Part shown: positions 1 to 11,099 of the stretch, piece after piece
Layout of the letters: every line of letters begins with the position of its first letter
How positions within the stretch are numbered: position 1 is the stretch's first letter
Assembly: GCA_021432605.1 (NCBI GenBank)
Contig: MU271150.1
Coordinates: 124,001-188,000 of the forward strand
Direction: 5' to 3'
Length of the DNA: 64,000 nt
From: Coniochaeta sp. PMI_546
Taxonomy: Eukaryota > Ascomycota > Sordariomycetes > Coniochaetales > Coniochaetaceae
The notes under the pieces: generated by a model
The model's database searches: none
The model's input: the letters and a program-made list of their open reading frames with translations, nothing else
Told to the model about the DNA's origin: nothing
Translations under genes and position numbers: made by a program

Positions 1-220
1 CCAGGCGGTGGAATCGCGGACATGCGAGACCTTGGTGTTATCGAGAGCTACAAGCTCAAGAAGGCTGTGGTGTCGTCAGCCAGCGAGGCTGCGGAGGTAA
101 GCCCCCCTTTTCCCTGTCTTGCACCTTGACACAGGGGCCGTTATTAACCTTTGTTTGCAGCTTCTGTTGCGCGTCGACGATATCATAAGGGCTGCGCCTA
201 GAAGGAGGGAAAGGCACTGA
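1..220 (+). CDS. cct2: T-complex protein 1 subunit beta (CCT2), 3' end only
   Basis: This is the C-terminal end of a subunit of the cytosolic CCT/TRiC chaperonin, which folds actin, tubulin and other proteins. Two exons are visible, 1-96 and 161-220, joined in phase 0 across a 64-nt GT-AG intron (97-160). The joined reading contains ESYKLKKAV, SSASEAAEL and LLRVDDIIRAAPRRRE, then ends in RH and a TGA at 218-220. The LRVDDII-RAAPR tail distinguishes the beta subunit from the other CCT subunits. The gene starts upstream of the window, so neither the ATP-binding domain nor the start can be checked. Confidence 0.9.
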
Positions 221-754
221 GGACTGAGCGAATAAAGCCAGACTCAGGGACTCTAGACAGCTGTACTTAATAGAGACGAACAATGCCATGCCGCAGTCCA
301 TGACAGCAAGCCGCTCGCTCGCGCACATGTTTTTGCCACTGGAAGCACGCCTATGCAGATTTCATGACGTTTCATTTCGCCTTTTCCTTTCGCCTTTTCC
401 AACCATTTTCGCCAACGTTCATGTATTGCCATGTTCGCGACGTTGCTAGTGTCTGGTCATCATCTCCATGGTATGCACTTTTCTTTTTACACCAAGTCCG
501 CTGCAAGCGTCGCGGATTAGCTCAGCGCTGCATCGCGGCCGGGTCCGTCCCCACGCTACCCGGAAGCCCGGGCGATAGAGACAATTTCTTACCGAGGAAC
601 CATGACTCGATATGGGAATACTTCAAAAAGGAATGGGTGTGAGAACATAGAGCTTATATAATTTCTCATGTTCTGAGATCTGTCACTCAAAGCTCACAGC
701 TCCGGGACGACACTCCGTAGCCAAGCTTATCTCAAACCCCTCCAGGACGTAATC
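221..754. other. Intergenic: CCT2 3' flank and phosphatase promoter
   Basis: No coding feature is convincing here. The distal part is the promoter and leader of the phosphatase gene at 755 and holds a TATA-like element near 655. Confidence 0.6.
655..661 (+). promoter_or_regulatory. TATA-like box of the phosphatase gene
   Basis: TATATAA lies about 94 bp before the ATG at 755, a usual distance for a fungal TATA element. It is a short AT motif, so it is only suggestive. Confidence 0.4.
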
Positions 755-1528
755 ATGCTCCCAACACAGCTGCCGCCAATTTCAGAGATAGCACCGGGGC
801 TCTTCATCGGCAGCTTCGAAGCGTCAAAAGACATCAAGATTCTCATGAACCACGACATAACAGCAATTGTATCCCTCGGCCAACGCAGGGCAACGGAGTG
901 GGACCGCGTGGGCAACAGGATGCTCGTGGCCGAAGCGGACCACTTGATCGTGCCGTGTACAGACATGCCGGGCGAAAACATCCTCGTCAAGCTGCCCGAT
1001 ATTTGCGATTTCATCGAGGAGCACTTGAATGCGAAGCCGCCGAGATTCTCGGATATCTTGGAGTCGCCGCCAGACCGCGACATGGAGGATGGACTCGAGG
1101 ATCTGAATACTTCGTCGTATTTCGCCAAGCACAACGTGCTTGTTCATTGCAACCTCGGTATATCGAGATCTGCGACTGTAGTCGCAGCTTACTTGATGCG
1201 GAAGAGGCACCAGAGCAGAGACCAGGTATTGGCTTATATACGAAGGAAGCGGAGGGTTAGGCCCATACAGAACTTCCTTGATCAGCTGCAGGTATGGGAA
1301 GAGGTCGAGTACAATCCGTGGCAAGATCCGGAGCGCACTGTGCCGAAGCCGCCGTACAGTAGCTTCTTAGAGAGTCTGAAATTGGAGAACAAGACGGTCA
1401 AGAGCGCAAGAGAGCTTCGAGAAGAGCACGCTGCGTGGTTACAGGGGTCAGACGAAGAGCCGGTACTTCACGGCATGGACGTTGTGCCACGCGGTTCTGC
1501 GTCGGCAGTGATGTTTGGGACGGGATAA
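755..1528 (+). CDS. Dual-specificity protein phosphatase
   Basis: Single-exon 257-residue protein. The Cys-based phosphatase signature HCNLGISRS is at residues 131-139, giving nucleophile C132 and phosphate-binding R138. The likely general acid is D70 in PCTDMPGENI. After the signature comes the usual helix (AAYLMRKR, then AYIRRKRRVRP), as in DSPs that remove phosphate from Ser/Thr and Tyr. The stretch between D70 and C132 is longer than usual and carries an acidic insert around residues 95-122. The C-terminal 80 residues are low in recognisable motifs. The ATG at 755 is the first in frame. The gene converges on the methyltransferase at 1687-2622. The substrate is unknown. Confidence 0.88.
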   Translation: MLPTQLPPISEIAPGLFIGSFEASKDIKILMNHDITAIVSLGQRRATEWDRVGNRMLVAEADHLIVPCTDMPGENILVKLPDICDFIEEHLNAKPPRFSDILESPPDRDMEDGLEDLNTSSYFAKHNVLVHCNLGISRSATVVAAYLMRKRHQSRDQVLAYIRRKRRVRPIQNFLDQLQVWEEVEYNPWQDPERTVPKPPYSSFLESLKLENKTVKSARELREEHAAWLQGSDEEPVLHGMDVVPRGSASAVMFGTG

Positions 1529-1686
1529 GGCAGGAGCTTCTGTGCTATCTCAACTCGTTGGACAAGGACACCCCACTGCGCATGTATGGATGTTAAGGTA
1601 GCTTTCCAATCAGTCGTCCCTCTTACTCCGCGGGCGCCCGGCTGGCAGCAAGGATTTTCCACCTGAGAACCGCTCTTGAATCCCAC

Positions 1687-2622
1687 TCAGGCCCTTCGCT
1701 TCACCAGCAGCAGCACCCCAGACACACCTCCCTGAATGAGCTCCTTTCCCTGTTCAACGCCAGCCTGGCGAAACAAGTCCTCGATCTCCCTCCTCATGAT
1801 CCTTACCACGTCCTGCTCGGTATTTGCTACCTCGGGATGAGCCTCGCGCCATCTAGCGATGGGACTGGTCGTGCCCAACATCTTCTCCAGCATGTCCAAA
1901 GTTGCAGGCTGCTGGTAGGAGTAGAACCGATCGCCCGGCTCGGAGCCAGGACCAGTCCCCCACTCCTTGCGTACGAACGAAGCCTCGTCAAACTCGGGCA
2001 CAGGAGACGCAAGCGTCCAAGGCAGCGGCAGGCCGGCATATAACTCGTGGCTGAGTCTGTTACCGAGCACGATGTACTCCTCGACCGTCTTCGCCAGGTT
2101 GTGTATGGCTGCCTGGATTTCGGCGGCCTTGGGCGTCGAGGGGCTGACACTCATCGATGCGCTGGTCCAGAGAGCTACGCTGCCGCCGGGTTTCAGCACT
2201 TGAGCGGCCCGTTTCCAGAAAGCTGGCATGTCGAACCAGTGAGCCGCCGTAGCGGCTGTAATGAGATCGACGCTGCCGTCTTGAACGGGCGGCGAAAGCT
2301 GCGAACCGAGGTCTTCGGCCGTAGAGACCTCGAAACGGACAGGGTTGGAACTTGCCGTGACGCCCCCCAGCGTTCGCGCAGCGGTCACCATGCCTTCAGA
2401 GGGGTCGATGCCGATGGCATTGGTAAAGTGTGGCGCCAACGAGCGGGTTGCTGTGCCTGGCCCGCATCCTACGTCCAGGAGGGTGTCAAACTGGCCACCA
2501 GTCGAAGTGTGATAGTCAATGATGATCTGATAGAGGTCGGGGTGATAGTCCCGTCGGTGCTGGGCATAGTTGGCCCCCTGCTTCTCGGTGAAGGCACGGA
2601 ATGTCTCTTCTCTTGAGGCCAT
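1687..2622 (-). CDS. SAM-dependent methyltransferase, Tmt1 (trans-aconitate 3-methyltransferase)-like
   Basis: Intronless class I methyltransferase of 311 residues when started at the ATG at 2622 (MASREETFRAF). An upstream in-frame ATG at 2658 would add 12 residues. SAM motif I reads LLDVGCGPGTATRSLAP. A motif II/III-like region reads IGIDPSEGMV, then AATAAHWFDMPAF, and LKPGGSVALW follows. The GCGPGTAT and AHWFD pairing is typical of fungal proteins related to yeast Tmt1, which methylates trans-aconitate. Substrates of filamentous relatives are mostly unproven. The start is 486 bp from the divergent regulator at 3109, so the two may share a promoter. Confidence 0.85.
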   Translation of the reverse strand: MASREETFRAFTEKQGANYAQHRRDYHPDLYQIIIDYHTSTGGQFDTLLDVGCGPGTATRSLAPHFTNAIGIDPSEGMVTAARTLGGVTASSNPVRFEVSTAEDLGSQLSPPVQDGSVDLITAATAAHWFDMPAFWKRAAQVLKPGGSVALWTSASMSVSPSTPKAAEIQAAIHNLAKTVEEYIVLGNRLSHELYAGLPLPWTLASPVPEFDEASFVRKEWGTGPGSEPGDRFYSYQQPATLDMLEKMLGTTSPIARWREAHPEVANTEQDVVRIMRREIEDLFRQAGVEQGKELIQGGVSGVLLLVKRRA

Positions 2623-3108
2623 GGTTGTATATGCTTCTTTCGATGGTATGTTGAACACAATTGAGATGTTGTCGCAGTATCAAGGACAAGACACGCCGTG
2701 GACCAGAGTTCTGACTTCTAAGTTTGGAAAAGAAGAACGGAGGACTTGGTATCGCACTTTGAGACCTGACCCTGCCGAGTAGCGTGATCGCGGCGATGAA
2801 TGTATTTATGCTCTTGGCGGACCTGAAGCGCTCTGTCTTGTTTCTGCGTGCCCTACTTCAAAGGAGGTCGTGTGTAGATGTGTGTTGAAGCACTCGCAGT
2901 CTGCCCCTGAATCGGGAATAGCGCGGCATCGAAGGCCGACTACCATTGGCCACCTCGTCAAGGTTCACGCACCTTCACCATGCCGATGGCCGACGATGAG
3001 CGTCCCCGCGGGTCATCCAACACTCCGGCACCCATATCATGTATGCCATTCTTGAATATGTAGGCCGAAAATGGTCTTGATGTCTCAGCTTCAACGGATC
3101 GTTCAGTC
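2623..3108. other. Divergent promoter region (methyltransferase / Zn2Cys6 regulator)
   Basis: 486 bp between two divergent genes. Two ATGs just before 3109 (3071 and 3080) are in a frame that closes at TGA within the regulator's first codons, so they are possible short uORFs rather than starts. No clear operator was found. Confidence 0.5.
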
Positions 3109-4769
3109 ATGGTCTACTATGGCGCAGTGAGTAAAGGCTGCGAACGGTGTCGTCAACGCAAAGTCAAGGCATGTTGCACCCACCCCATAGTGCATTGGTT
3201 TGGACCTATCTAAATTGTGCCACCTAGTGCGACGAGCGTAAACCGCGCTGTCTGAGATGCGAGAAAGCAAATACGCAATGTCCAGGATACCGCAACCTCG
3301 CCGACGTCCTGTTCCGGGACGAGTCGGAGCGGGTTGTACGGAGGGCGGCTATCCTCAATGGGGAGATGCCCGTGCCGCACAACCGACCCTCGTCGGGCCC
3401 TCCTTCAAAACCTCCGTCTCCACCAGCCACTGTACCGCAGCCACTGACCCAGCCCGTGACTGAGCTCGCAGCCAACTTCTTCTTTTCCAAGTACTATGCC
3501 TGCGATGGACCTCCTGTTCCTGACGGATCTCACCAGTGGCTCGAACAGGCATACTCCAATACCCCGCCGAACCATGCCCTCCGGGCAGTTATCGAGGCAG
3601 CCGGGATGGCTGGCATATCCAATGTTCACCATGCTCCGTCCCTGAGGTTCCGTTCGAAGCAGAAGTACGGTTTGGCCTTGGAGGCGTTGAAGAAGTCGAT
3701 AAATGATCCAAAAGAAGCCGTCTCCGATACAACTCTGATGACAGTTAACCTTTTTGGCCTCTTTGAGGTAACCGTTTCTCTGCAAGCCCCGTGTGGCACA
3801 AGTATCGAGGCTCACGCTCGTCTAGCTCATCACGTTCGAGGATTGGGATCATTCTCGGACTTGGGCAGCCCATATTGCCGGCGCCACTGCGCTTCTGCGG
3901 CTTCGAGGTCAGGAGCAATTCAACACTAAACTTGGTGGCCAGCTGTTCATGCAGCTGCGCTCTCAGATGGTGAGTTTCAATCCCCGAGGCAGTGATCTCG
4001 TAACTCATGGGCCATAGTTATATGCCTGCATGCAGCACGATGTCGCCGTTTCTCCCGAGTTACTACAGCTGAGCCACATGTTCGACATTAGTGATCTGGG
4101 CAGGCGTCGCAAAAGGTCTCGACCCGGCCCATTAGGATCATTGTGTTTCCGGCTGCTCCACCTCCGTGATGTCATCAGAGACGAAGAGCCACCAGACAGG
4201 GCGGCCATTTATGAGACTGCAGTCGAGCTTGACCGTGATCTGGTAGCATGGGCCGAGTGTCTCCCCGCACATACCACAGTAGATGCTTCCGCGGATAGTT
4301 TGTATGAGGCATTCTTCCAAGGAATGCGCCACATCTACAGCAACCTGTTGATCGCACAAGCTTGGAATAACTGGCGAACTTTGCGGATAGTGGTCAACCG
4401 AATAGTTCTTGAGAACGAGGTCTGGTCAGAAGCGGCTGGAACCACTCACAAATCTTCCGTAATTTCCGTTATTCGGCAGCTTTCGACCGATATATGCACA
4501 TCTGCTGCCAGTTTCGCAGGATCACCCCGTAAGTGGTGCCGCTCTATGTTTTTTGTATGCCGCGTAGGGCGATCCTAACTCTGGCAGGCATTGTTGGCAT
4601 TATCTGGCCGCTGTCGGTGGTAGGACAGGAGTCTTCGAACTCTCCTATAACGCGCAGGTGGGCAGTCAAGCAGCTGCAGAGTATCAATACGTCAATGGGA
4701 TTTCGCCAGGCTGGGTTACTAGCAGAGACGATCTCTCGAGACCTTGATGTCCCAATAGCACCCTCGTGA
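3109..4769 (+). CDS. Zn2Cys6 transcription factor (regulator 1)
   Basis: Predicted 478-residue nuclear regulator from five exons: 3109-3168, 3228-3767, 3826-3969, 4018-4528 and 4588-4769. All phases agree. The zinc cluster is C11, C14, C21, C28, C31, C38 (CX2CX6CX6CX2CX6C), the standard DNA-binding domain of fungal binuclear cluster proteins. Intron 1 (3169-3227) starts with GC (GCATGT) and ends CACCTAG with a CTAA branch, so it is a GC-AG intron. It splits the cluster just before C21. Later exons carry the regulatory-domain pattern FE-LITFEDWDHSRTWAAHIAG-ATALLRLRGQEQF. The gene converges on the LaeA-like methyltransferase, with 421 bp between stops. Target genes are unknown. The last exon is the least certain. 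Confidence 0.82.
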
Positions 4770-5190
4770 CGCATCTGCATCTCAGGAATACAGCCAAGGA
4801 GGAGCACGCATGCCGGCTGGGAATTCTAGCGGAAAGTGCAGTTCTGAGTTTCTTGGTCACAAAATAGAAAGGTCTTATTCTTGTATATCTAAGACAACAC
4901 AGCACGTTATGAGTAGAGAAAGCTTTCACAATGCCATTACGAAAGAGTACTCCGGTGAGCTCCCCGTATTATCCTCTCATTAATCCCTCGATCCTGTCTA
5001 GTCAGACATAATCGGCCAGATACTGGTATGCCACATCCTAAATGTCAACCACATCATCGGCTGGTGATGCTGCAGGCGGTGCAGGGGGTGCTGTATGAGG
5101 GACAAATGCGCTCATGAGAGGCTTTTTTCCGTATACAATATGACTGCACCTCGTTGTTAGTATATTTGTTTGAAGAGTCCAGGTATATCA
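4770..5190. other. Convergent intergenic region
   Basis: 3' flanks of two convergent genes. Nothing else is recognised. Confidence 0.5.
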
Positions 5191-7029
5191 TCAGGTATGC
5201 ACGAACATTGGCCAATATGCATGCACTGTCGGATCTCTGAGGACTCTCCTGGCCTGGCTCACCAGAACCATGACCTCCTCCTTCGACCAACCGAGCGTCC
5301 GTGTCAGGGGTGCCAGCGTGGCCGCCTCGAGGGCCTGGTCCATATTGGCGAGGCTCCACATGCCGAGATCCTTGTAAGGCTTGGCCCGCGGCCACCGGTT
5401 GGTGGGCCACTTGAAGACTGTCTCCACTACATCCTCGAACCCGACGGCTTCCATGATCTCTTTCCACTGCTGCGCTGCTTTCACTGGACGTCCGAGTCGA
5501 TCCATGCCCTCCATCACGAGTAGCATCCATTTCCAGAGGGCTGAGTCTTCTGTGAGAGTGCCATCATCGCAGCCGATCGGGAGAGCCATATCTTGAGCTT
5601 CGAAATAACCACCAGGCTCCAGTTGGCTAGGGCACGGAGAGGTCAGTCCATGGATCGCGTCTCAATTCAAGCCGATGAAGATGAGATATGGAGGGAGGCG
5701 GATGATGTTAACGCACTCGAAGGCCTTCTGCACCATATCAGCGTTGTCACTGAAGCTTCCTGTCATCATACGGCTGAATATGAAGTCGAAGGGCTGAGAC
5801 CACGTCCAGTCCTTCTCCAGATCGTCGATCTGTGCGTGAAAGGTCAGTATGTCCTCGGGATACCAACCATCCACGAGTCTCGAAAGGGGCATTACTGTAC
5901 CTCAAAATGGCAGTTCGGCGGGACGCTAGTAGTGAAGTCAACTCGCAGGCGCTCTGCAAGACGCCACAGGGAAAGCAACTTACAAGGATGGCTGCACAGG
6001 GCTAAGGTCTACGCCAATGACATCGGCTTCCGGGTGGGCATCGGCTATTTTCCAGGAGAGAAGTTCAGCATTTGGCTACAGGAAGCGTGACCATGCCAGA
6101 CAACTCACCATATTCTATAGCCCAGATACCGGACCCAGTGCCAAGGTCAAGCACACGCTTAGCGCCATTGTTCTTAGGGCACAAGCAATGATTGCCACTG
6201 AGAGTGACGCCCATAACAGCATGCTGTAAGTCTGATGTGTTTCCGCGTTAATGGAAGTCAAAGTCGAAATACGGCAAAGGTGGCAGGGCATCAAGTGTTT
6301 ACCTAAACGCTCTACCTCAACCTGACGAAAAGGAGTAACCGGGAGATGATCAGCCACCGGAGGTCAAAAACATCAGATGCGAGACGCAACAAACATCGTC
6401 GTTCGGGAGAAAGTATTCTAATACCGGACCATGTCAGTCAGTCACTCAGTGATTCTCAGCTACAGGTAGCTGATCTAGGGACTTGGTAGCTCACTTCCAG
6501 CGCTCATGGCATGGTAAGTACGGCCATTCTCCTGCTGGTACTGCAGTATACTAGACCGCAGAGACGTCAGAGAATCCCGCAGTTGCTATTGTCACAGCCG
6601 GCATATTAGTATCGTTGTGAAACAGCACTAATGTAAGGTACTCGTTCTGACAAAGCCGTGGCGGAATCTTGGGAGAAGCATAAAGTCGGCGAGTGGCAAG
6701 CAGAAAGAGACAGGGACAAGGGGGCACAAATGAGACAGGGATGGCAAGTCTGCCTGTGTGGGGTAAGACTGGAGCCCAGGCGCTAAAGCCGTCGTTTGGC
6801 GGCCGTTCCCGCTCGGCCAAGCGGCTCTCTCTCCAGGTGGCTCCGCTTCATTGCGGCTCCAAAGCTTGAGGAAACGGCACTCACTCCGTCCAGTACTGAA
6901 TCCGCGTCGTCGTCATCAGCGTCGAGGAACTATGCCACCGGGAGGGTCAAGGTTAGCTCTGTCTTAGTAATTCTCTGCTTTGTGTAAACTCACGTCCGGG
7001 GGCGCTTGCTGGGTGTCGGGTTGAGCCAT
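5191..7029 (-). CDS. LaeA-like SAM-dependent methyltransferase, ten exons
   Basis: Reassembled by hand on the minus strand from ten exons: 6994-7029, 6885-6929, 6495-6585, 6395-6417, 6303-6321, 6109-6231, 5984-6044, 5901-5925, 5717-5829 and 5191-5626. They total 972 nt, or 323 residues, and every junction is in phase. Hallmarks in order: an acidic N-terminus (DADDDDADSVLD), LTSLRSSILQYQQENGRTYH, YFLPNDDVEVERLDLQHAV, SAM motif I VLDLGTGSGIWAIEYA, VIGVDLSPVQPSF, VPPNCHFEIDDLEKDW, LEPGGYFEAQDMA and a terminal HAYWPMFV. This order is characteristic of LaeA and LaeA-like methyltransferases, the family of the velvet-complex regulator of secondary metabolism. Many LaeA-like paralogues have no known role, and nothing here shows this is the true LaeA. 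Exon 5 is only 19 nt and intron 2 is 299 nt. Confidence 0.85.
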
Positions 7030-9388
7030 TTTCTTTTCACGGACGATATGGCGTCGATATGGACGGCAACTGTAAGGGAGTCCTGGCGGTTTGCTGCCTT
7101 GCAAGGTGTATGGAGCCTGTGAAAGAATTGCTTCAGCTTCAGTTATCAATTGAGCGAAGATGGACCAAGCAGACGAACCAAAGGAGAGTTCGATTTGATG
7201 TCGTGTTGCAGATGATGCAAGCTGGAAGCGTCGAGTCTTAAAACACGGCCACCAATGGAGACGACAGAAAGCAGGCGCGCATAGGCGACAATGGAGGACG
7301 CAATGTAACTCGCTCCTACTATGGAAGGGGCGAGCGAGCAGGTCGAAGTTTCTACACCGGGCCGGCGCCGCTGTTTGCTGAGTCTGAAATGAAGCACTAA
7401 ATCACTTCTAAAATAGCCGAATTCTCGCTTCGTTCGTTTGCGAGGAAAAAAAAACACGGGAGTCAGGTATCACGAATGAAGAGACAGGCGAACGCTGCTG
7501 TGTTCCCACACCGAAGAAGGAAACTTCAAGTGTCATGGACACGGTGACGGATTCACACTATACATGTACTTGCTGGATGACAGAAGTCCTTGCCTGGTCC
7601 TCGAGACAGCGGTCAGCCACTTGGTCCGTTGGTTCCTGTTCTCTCGTTCACCTGCATGACATGCCATTGTCTGTCCGTGTCTGTAAGCATACAGTATTTC
7701 ACCTTGGACTTGACCTTGCCTCTTGAGCTTATGTGACAGATCACGAACACCTTCTCTCTTGTTGAGAACCCCCGCTGTGATGCAGACAGTCTCTGCATCT
7801 CTGCAGTGCCATGCTCTTGGTGGATTGGATGGGGGGTACCACAGAACGTCGGCCAGGGTATTGGTGCTGACCAATGAGGTACTAGCGCAAACCTTGAGCG
7901 ACATGAGTCTCTTGGCTCACTCGTGTCCCAGTTCATACCTCTATCTCTTTCCACATCGTTTCCCAGTTTCTCCAAGGTTCTTCTTTCTGGCACCAGCCAA
8001 GGGACTCTCAGGTAACTCCAGAGGTGCCTCAGGTAGCTGATGTTACGGATCGTTTCATGTCCTCGTTTCCCCCTTTAAACAGTCTTTCGCGGCTTTCGCT
8101 GTTTGCATGCCCCAATCCGTTCAAAATGCAGTTTGTTTCTCTGCTCCACGTGCGACTTTGGTCGCTTCCTCCCGAAAATCGTGTGACCTCCAACTCACGT
8201 TCCCTTGGCCATGAGCATGAGAGGCGGCTGGTTGACGGATAACGACGAACTTTCATTTGTCCACCCAACATTGGAGGGGTAGGGCATGAGAGCTCTCTCT
8301 ACCCGCCATGCTGCATCGGCCTCTGAGTGGCTTGCCGGTTCAGTTGGCAGGCAGCCTTAAACCTGCAGTAGCAATACGGATGCCGTTCGCGTTGTTCGGC
8401 TAGTGGCAAGTGAAAGTGTATGGCCTACTGAGCAGTCTCCCGGAATGGGGACGGGGATGCGCAGCTGCCTTCCCGGTGCCTTCAAGCCCAGCCCGGCGTG
8501 CAGTAGTCCCGGGTTGGGCACGTATGCCAGCAACCTGCGGCCTGTGCATCACCTTTCCCTGGTCTGAAGCGTTATGCTCCAGCATCCTGTCGTATTTAGC
8601 CACGCGGAGCAGTTTCGTGTTTCCTGTCACATCGTAGGATTGGACAACGAGACCGAACGAAGTCCGATTGGGATCACATCGGGCTGGAAAGACGACATCA
8701 GACTTTTCCCACAGCCAACTGGCTTGAATTGTGCAGTCGTGGAGGCGTGCCTCTGGACGGTGATGGGACAGCTCAGCCGGAGTAGCTGCATATAGCCAAG
8801 GTACAAGTTTACCTTGGCTTACCGCTGGTAATGCATCTTTCTTTCTTGTCCCACGGACTGTCAAAGGTGGGCAGGAAGAATGGTCTCCCACGTTCCCATA
8901 TCCATCTCGTTGGGACCCAGGGGCTGTCTTTGTGCATCAAATGAGTGAATGTTCGCCTCTCACCCGGACAACCTTCACACGGCCGTGTGGATCACTCTCG
9001 TCAGGCTCACGGGTGAAAGCCCTCAACCAAGCTATTTTCTTGCGATCTTGCGGTCAAGACTCGTTGGCCCGGTAGCTTACTGCACAACTTCTACCACTCC
9101 ATACCTCCTTCGCATTCACTCGCTCGTCAACCGGAAATATCTCAGCTGGCTTGCCTAAGAGTCGACTGGGCTCAAATCCTACTACTTCGTTGAGGAAGAT
9201 CCTTACCTCGAACTCTCTAACCTTCCTCTTCGTCATCGTTGTTGTCCCTCCGAATCCGGATCTTGACAGTTAACGCCTCACCTTACACTGCGATCCTTGT
9301 GTTCCGTTTCGGAAGCAAGGTCTTCCCAGCCTGTGTCGCCTACGTGCCGTTGCTTCCCGTCTTTCGTCATATCTAACAATACCTTGCC
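7030..9388. other. 2.36-kb gene-free interval
   Basis: It separates the divergent starts of the LaeA-like gene and the P450. The 300 bp before 9388 are pyrimidine-rich, as in many fungal core promoters. ORFs up to 163 codons occur on both strands, but none has a recognisable motif, a signal peptide or supporting splice structure. It is read as promoters and leaders, and an unannotated RNA gene cannot be excluded. Confidence 0.5.
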
Positions 9389-11099
9389 ATGCTGTACACG
9401 TATCCCACGGCGGCAACCCTGCTGGGTCTTGCCAGTCTCGTGGTCTGGGTCTTGGTTGCGCGCGTAAGGTCATATGCACGTCTCTCTCACATCCCCGGAC
9501 CCTTCTGGGCCGGCTGGACCGACCTCTGGTTGATCTTGGCCCAGTCGAGCGGTCGAATCAGCTTCATTCTCGCCGATGTGAACAACACATACGGTATGTC
9601 TTCTTCCTTGCTCTTCAACCCCGAAATACCCCATTGAACCTTACTTGAATGCCTCCCCAACACTTTGGACGTTGTTGTGGCGAGTGACTCACCTCACTCC
9701 TTGTGGCACTCGGGTGTTGAGTATACTCGCTAACAAGCCATAATCGACAAGGACCCATCGCGCGCATCGCGCCCAACTGGGTCGTGCTTGGCGATCCCTT
9801 CGAGCTGCGCAAGGTCTGGGGCGTCCGAGGACCTTGGCATCGTGGTGACTGGTACCGCGGCCTGCGCCTGGATCCCTACCGAGACAGCACTTTCACTGCT
9901 CTTGACGACAAGGTCCACGATAGCCTCAGGTCCAAACTGGTTCCCGGTTACAATGGTAAAGATGTCGACAACCTCCATGAGCTCATTGACCAACAAGTCC
10001 TCGGCTTCGTCCACTTGCTCGAGTCCAAGTACCTCTCTACGGACACCTCTTACAGGCCGGTAGATCTGGCTCGCAAGGTCCAATACTTCACCCTGGACGT
10101 CATCTCCGCTCTGGCCTTTGGCAAGAAGCTTGGATATCTCGAGGCAGATCGCGACGCGTTCCACTACATCGAGACTACCGAGAAGACGGTTCCCTTTCTG
10201 ATGGTGACAGCTTTGATGCCATGGTTCCTGAACATCATCCAGTCACCGAAGCTCAAGTGGCTCATTCCGGACGCGCGCAATATGGTCGGCATCGGCACTG
10301 TCATGCAGCTGGCTCAGCAGGCTGTACAGTCCCGGTATGGCGCCAAGCCCGACCTGAAGCGCGACATGCTAGGTTCGTTTGTGGCGCACGGGTTGAGCAA
10401 GGAGGACGCCGAAGGCGAGAGCGTGGTCCAGATTATCGCCGGGTCCGATACCTCGGCTACCGCAATCCGCTCGACTATGCTCTTCGTCATGACCAATCCG
10501 CAGGTGTACGCACGCTTCCAGGCCGAGATCGACGAGCGTGTCGCAGCAGGTCTCATATCGTCGCCCATCACCGACGCCGAGGCAAAGCAATTTCCGTACC
10601 TGCAGGCTGTCATTCGCGAGGGTCTCAGGATGTGGCCTCCAGCAACAGGCCTTCTGCCAAAAGTGTCCAAAAACGATGAAATCGTCTGCGGTGTTCGCAT
10701 CCCTGCCGGCACGAATGTCGCGTGGGCCCCTTGGACTGTGATGCGCAACAAGACTGTCTTCGGCGACGACGCTGGTATCTTCCGTCCGGAGCGGTGGCTG
10801 GACATTCCACAGGAGCGCTGGAGGCTGATGGACCAGACCGTCATGCTGGATTTTGGCTCTCCCAGCCGGTGGGAGTGCCTGGGCAAGAACATCGCCATGA
10901 TCGAGCTGAACAAGACATACGTCGAGGTACGGTTTTTTCCCTGACGGACACGGCTGCTTGCTAACCACTCTAACAGCTCCTACGACGGTTCGACTTCACG
11001 CTCGTCGACCCCTCGCACCCGTGGAATTCGTTCAATGCCGCCTTCTTCATCCAGAAGGATCTCAACGTGCGCATCACGCCACGGCATTGTCCTTCATAG
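9389..11099 (+). CDS. Cytochrome P450 monooxygenase
   Basis: Three exons (9389-9593, 9752-10926, 10977-11099) give 500 residues, a normal length for a microsomal fungal P450. An N-terminal membrane anchor (LLGLASLVVWVLVA) is followed by the hinge LSHIPGPFWAGW. The I-helix oxygen-binding motif is AGSDTS (298-303). The K-helix ExxR is EGLR (358-361). The PERF-type motif is PERW (414-417). The heme loop reads FGSPSRWECLGKNIA with ligand C444. That loop departs from FxxGxRxCxG: the usual Gly is Pro and one residue is added between Arg and Cys. It resembles pisatin demethylase-type fungal P450s in outline. Its place beside a hydrolase, a carboxylate-type carrier and a regulator suggests oxidation of a small aromatic or lipid-like substrate, which is inference. 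Confidence 0.92.

Noticed and set aside
8400-8891. 163-codon minus-strand ORF in the 7.0-9.4 kb gap
   Set aside because: No recognisable motif, unusual composition, overlapping open frames on the other strand, and it lies among promoter-like DNA.
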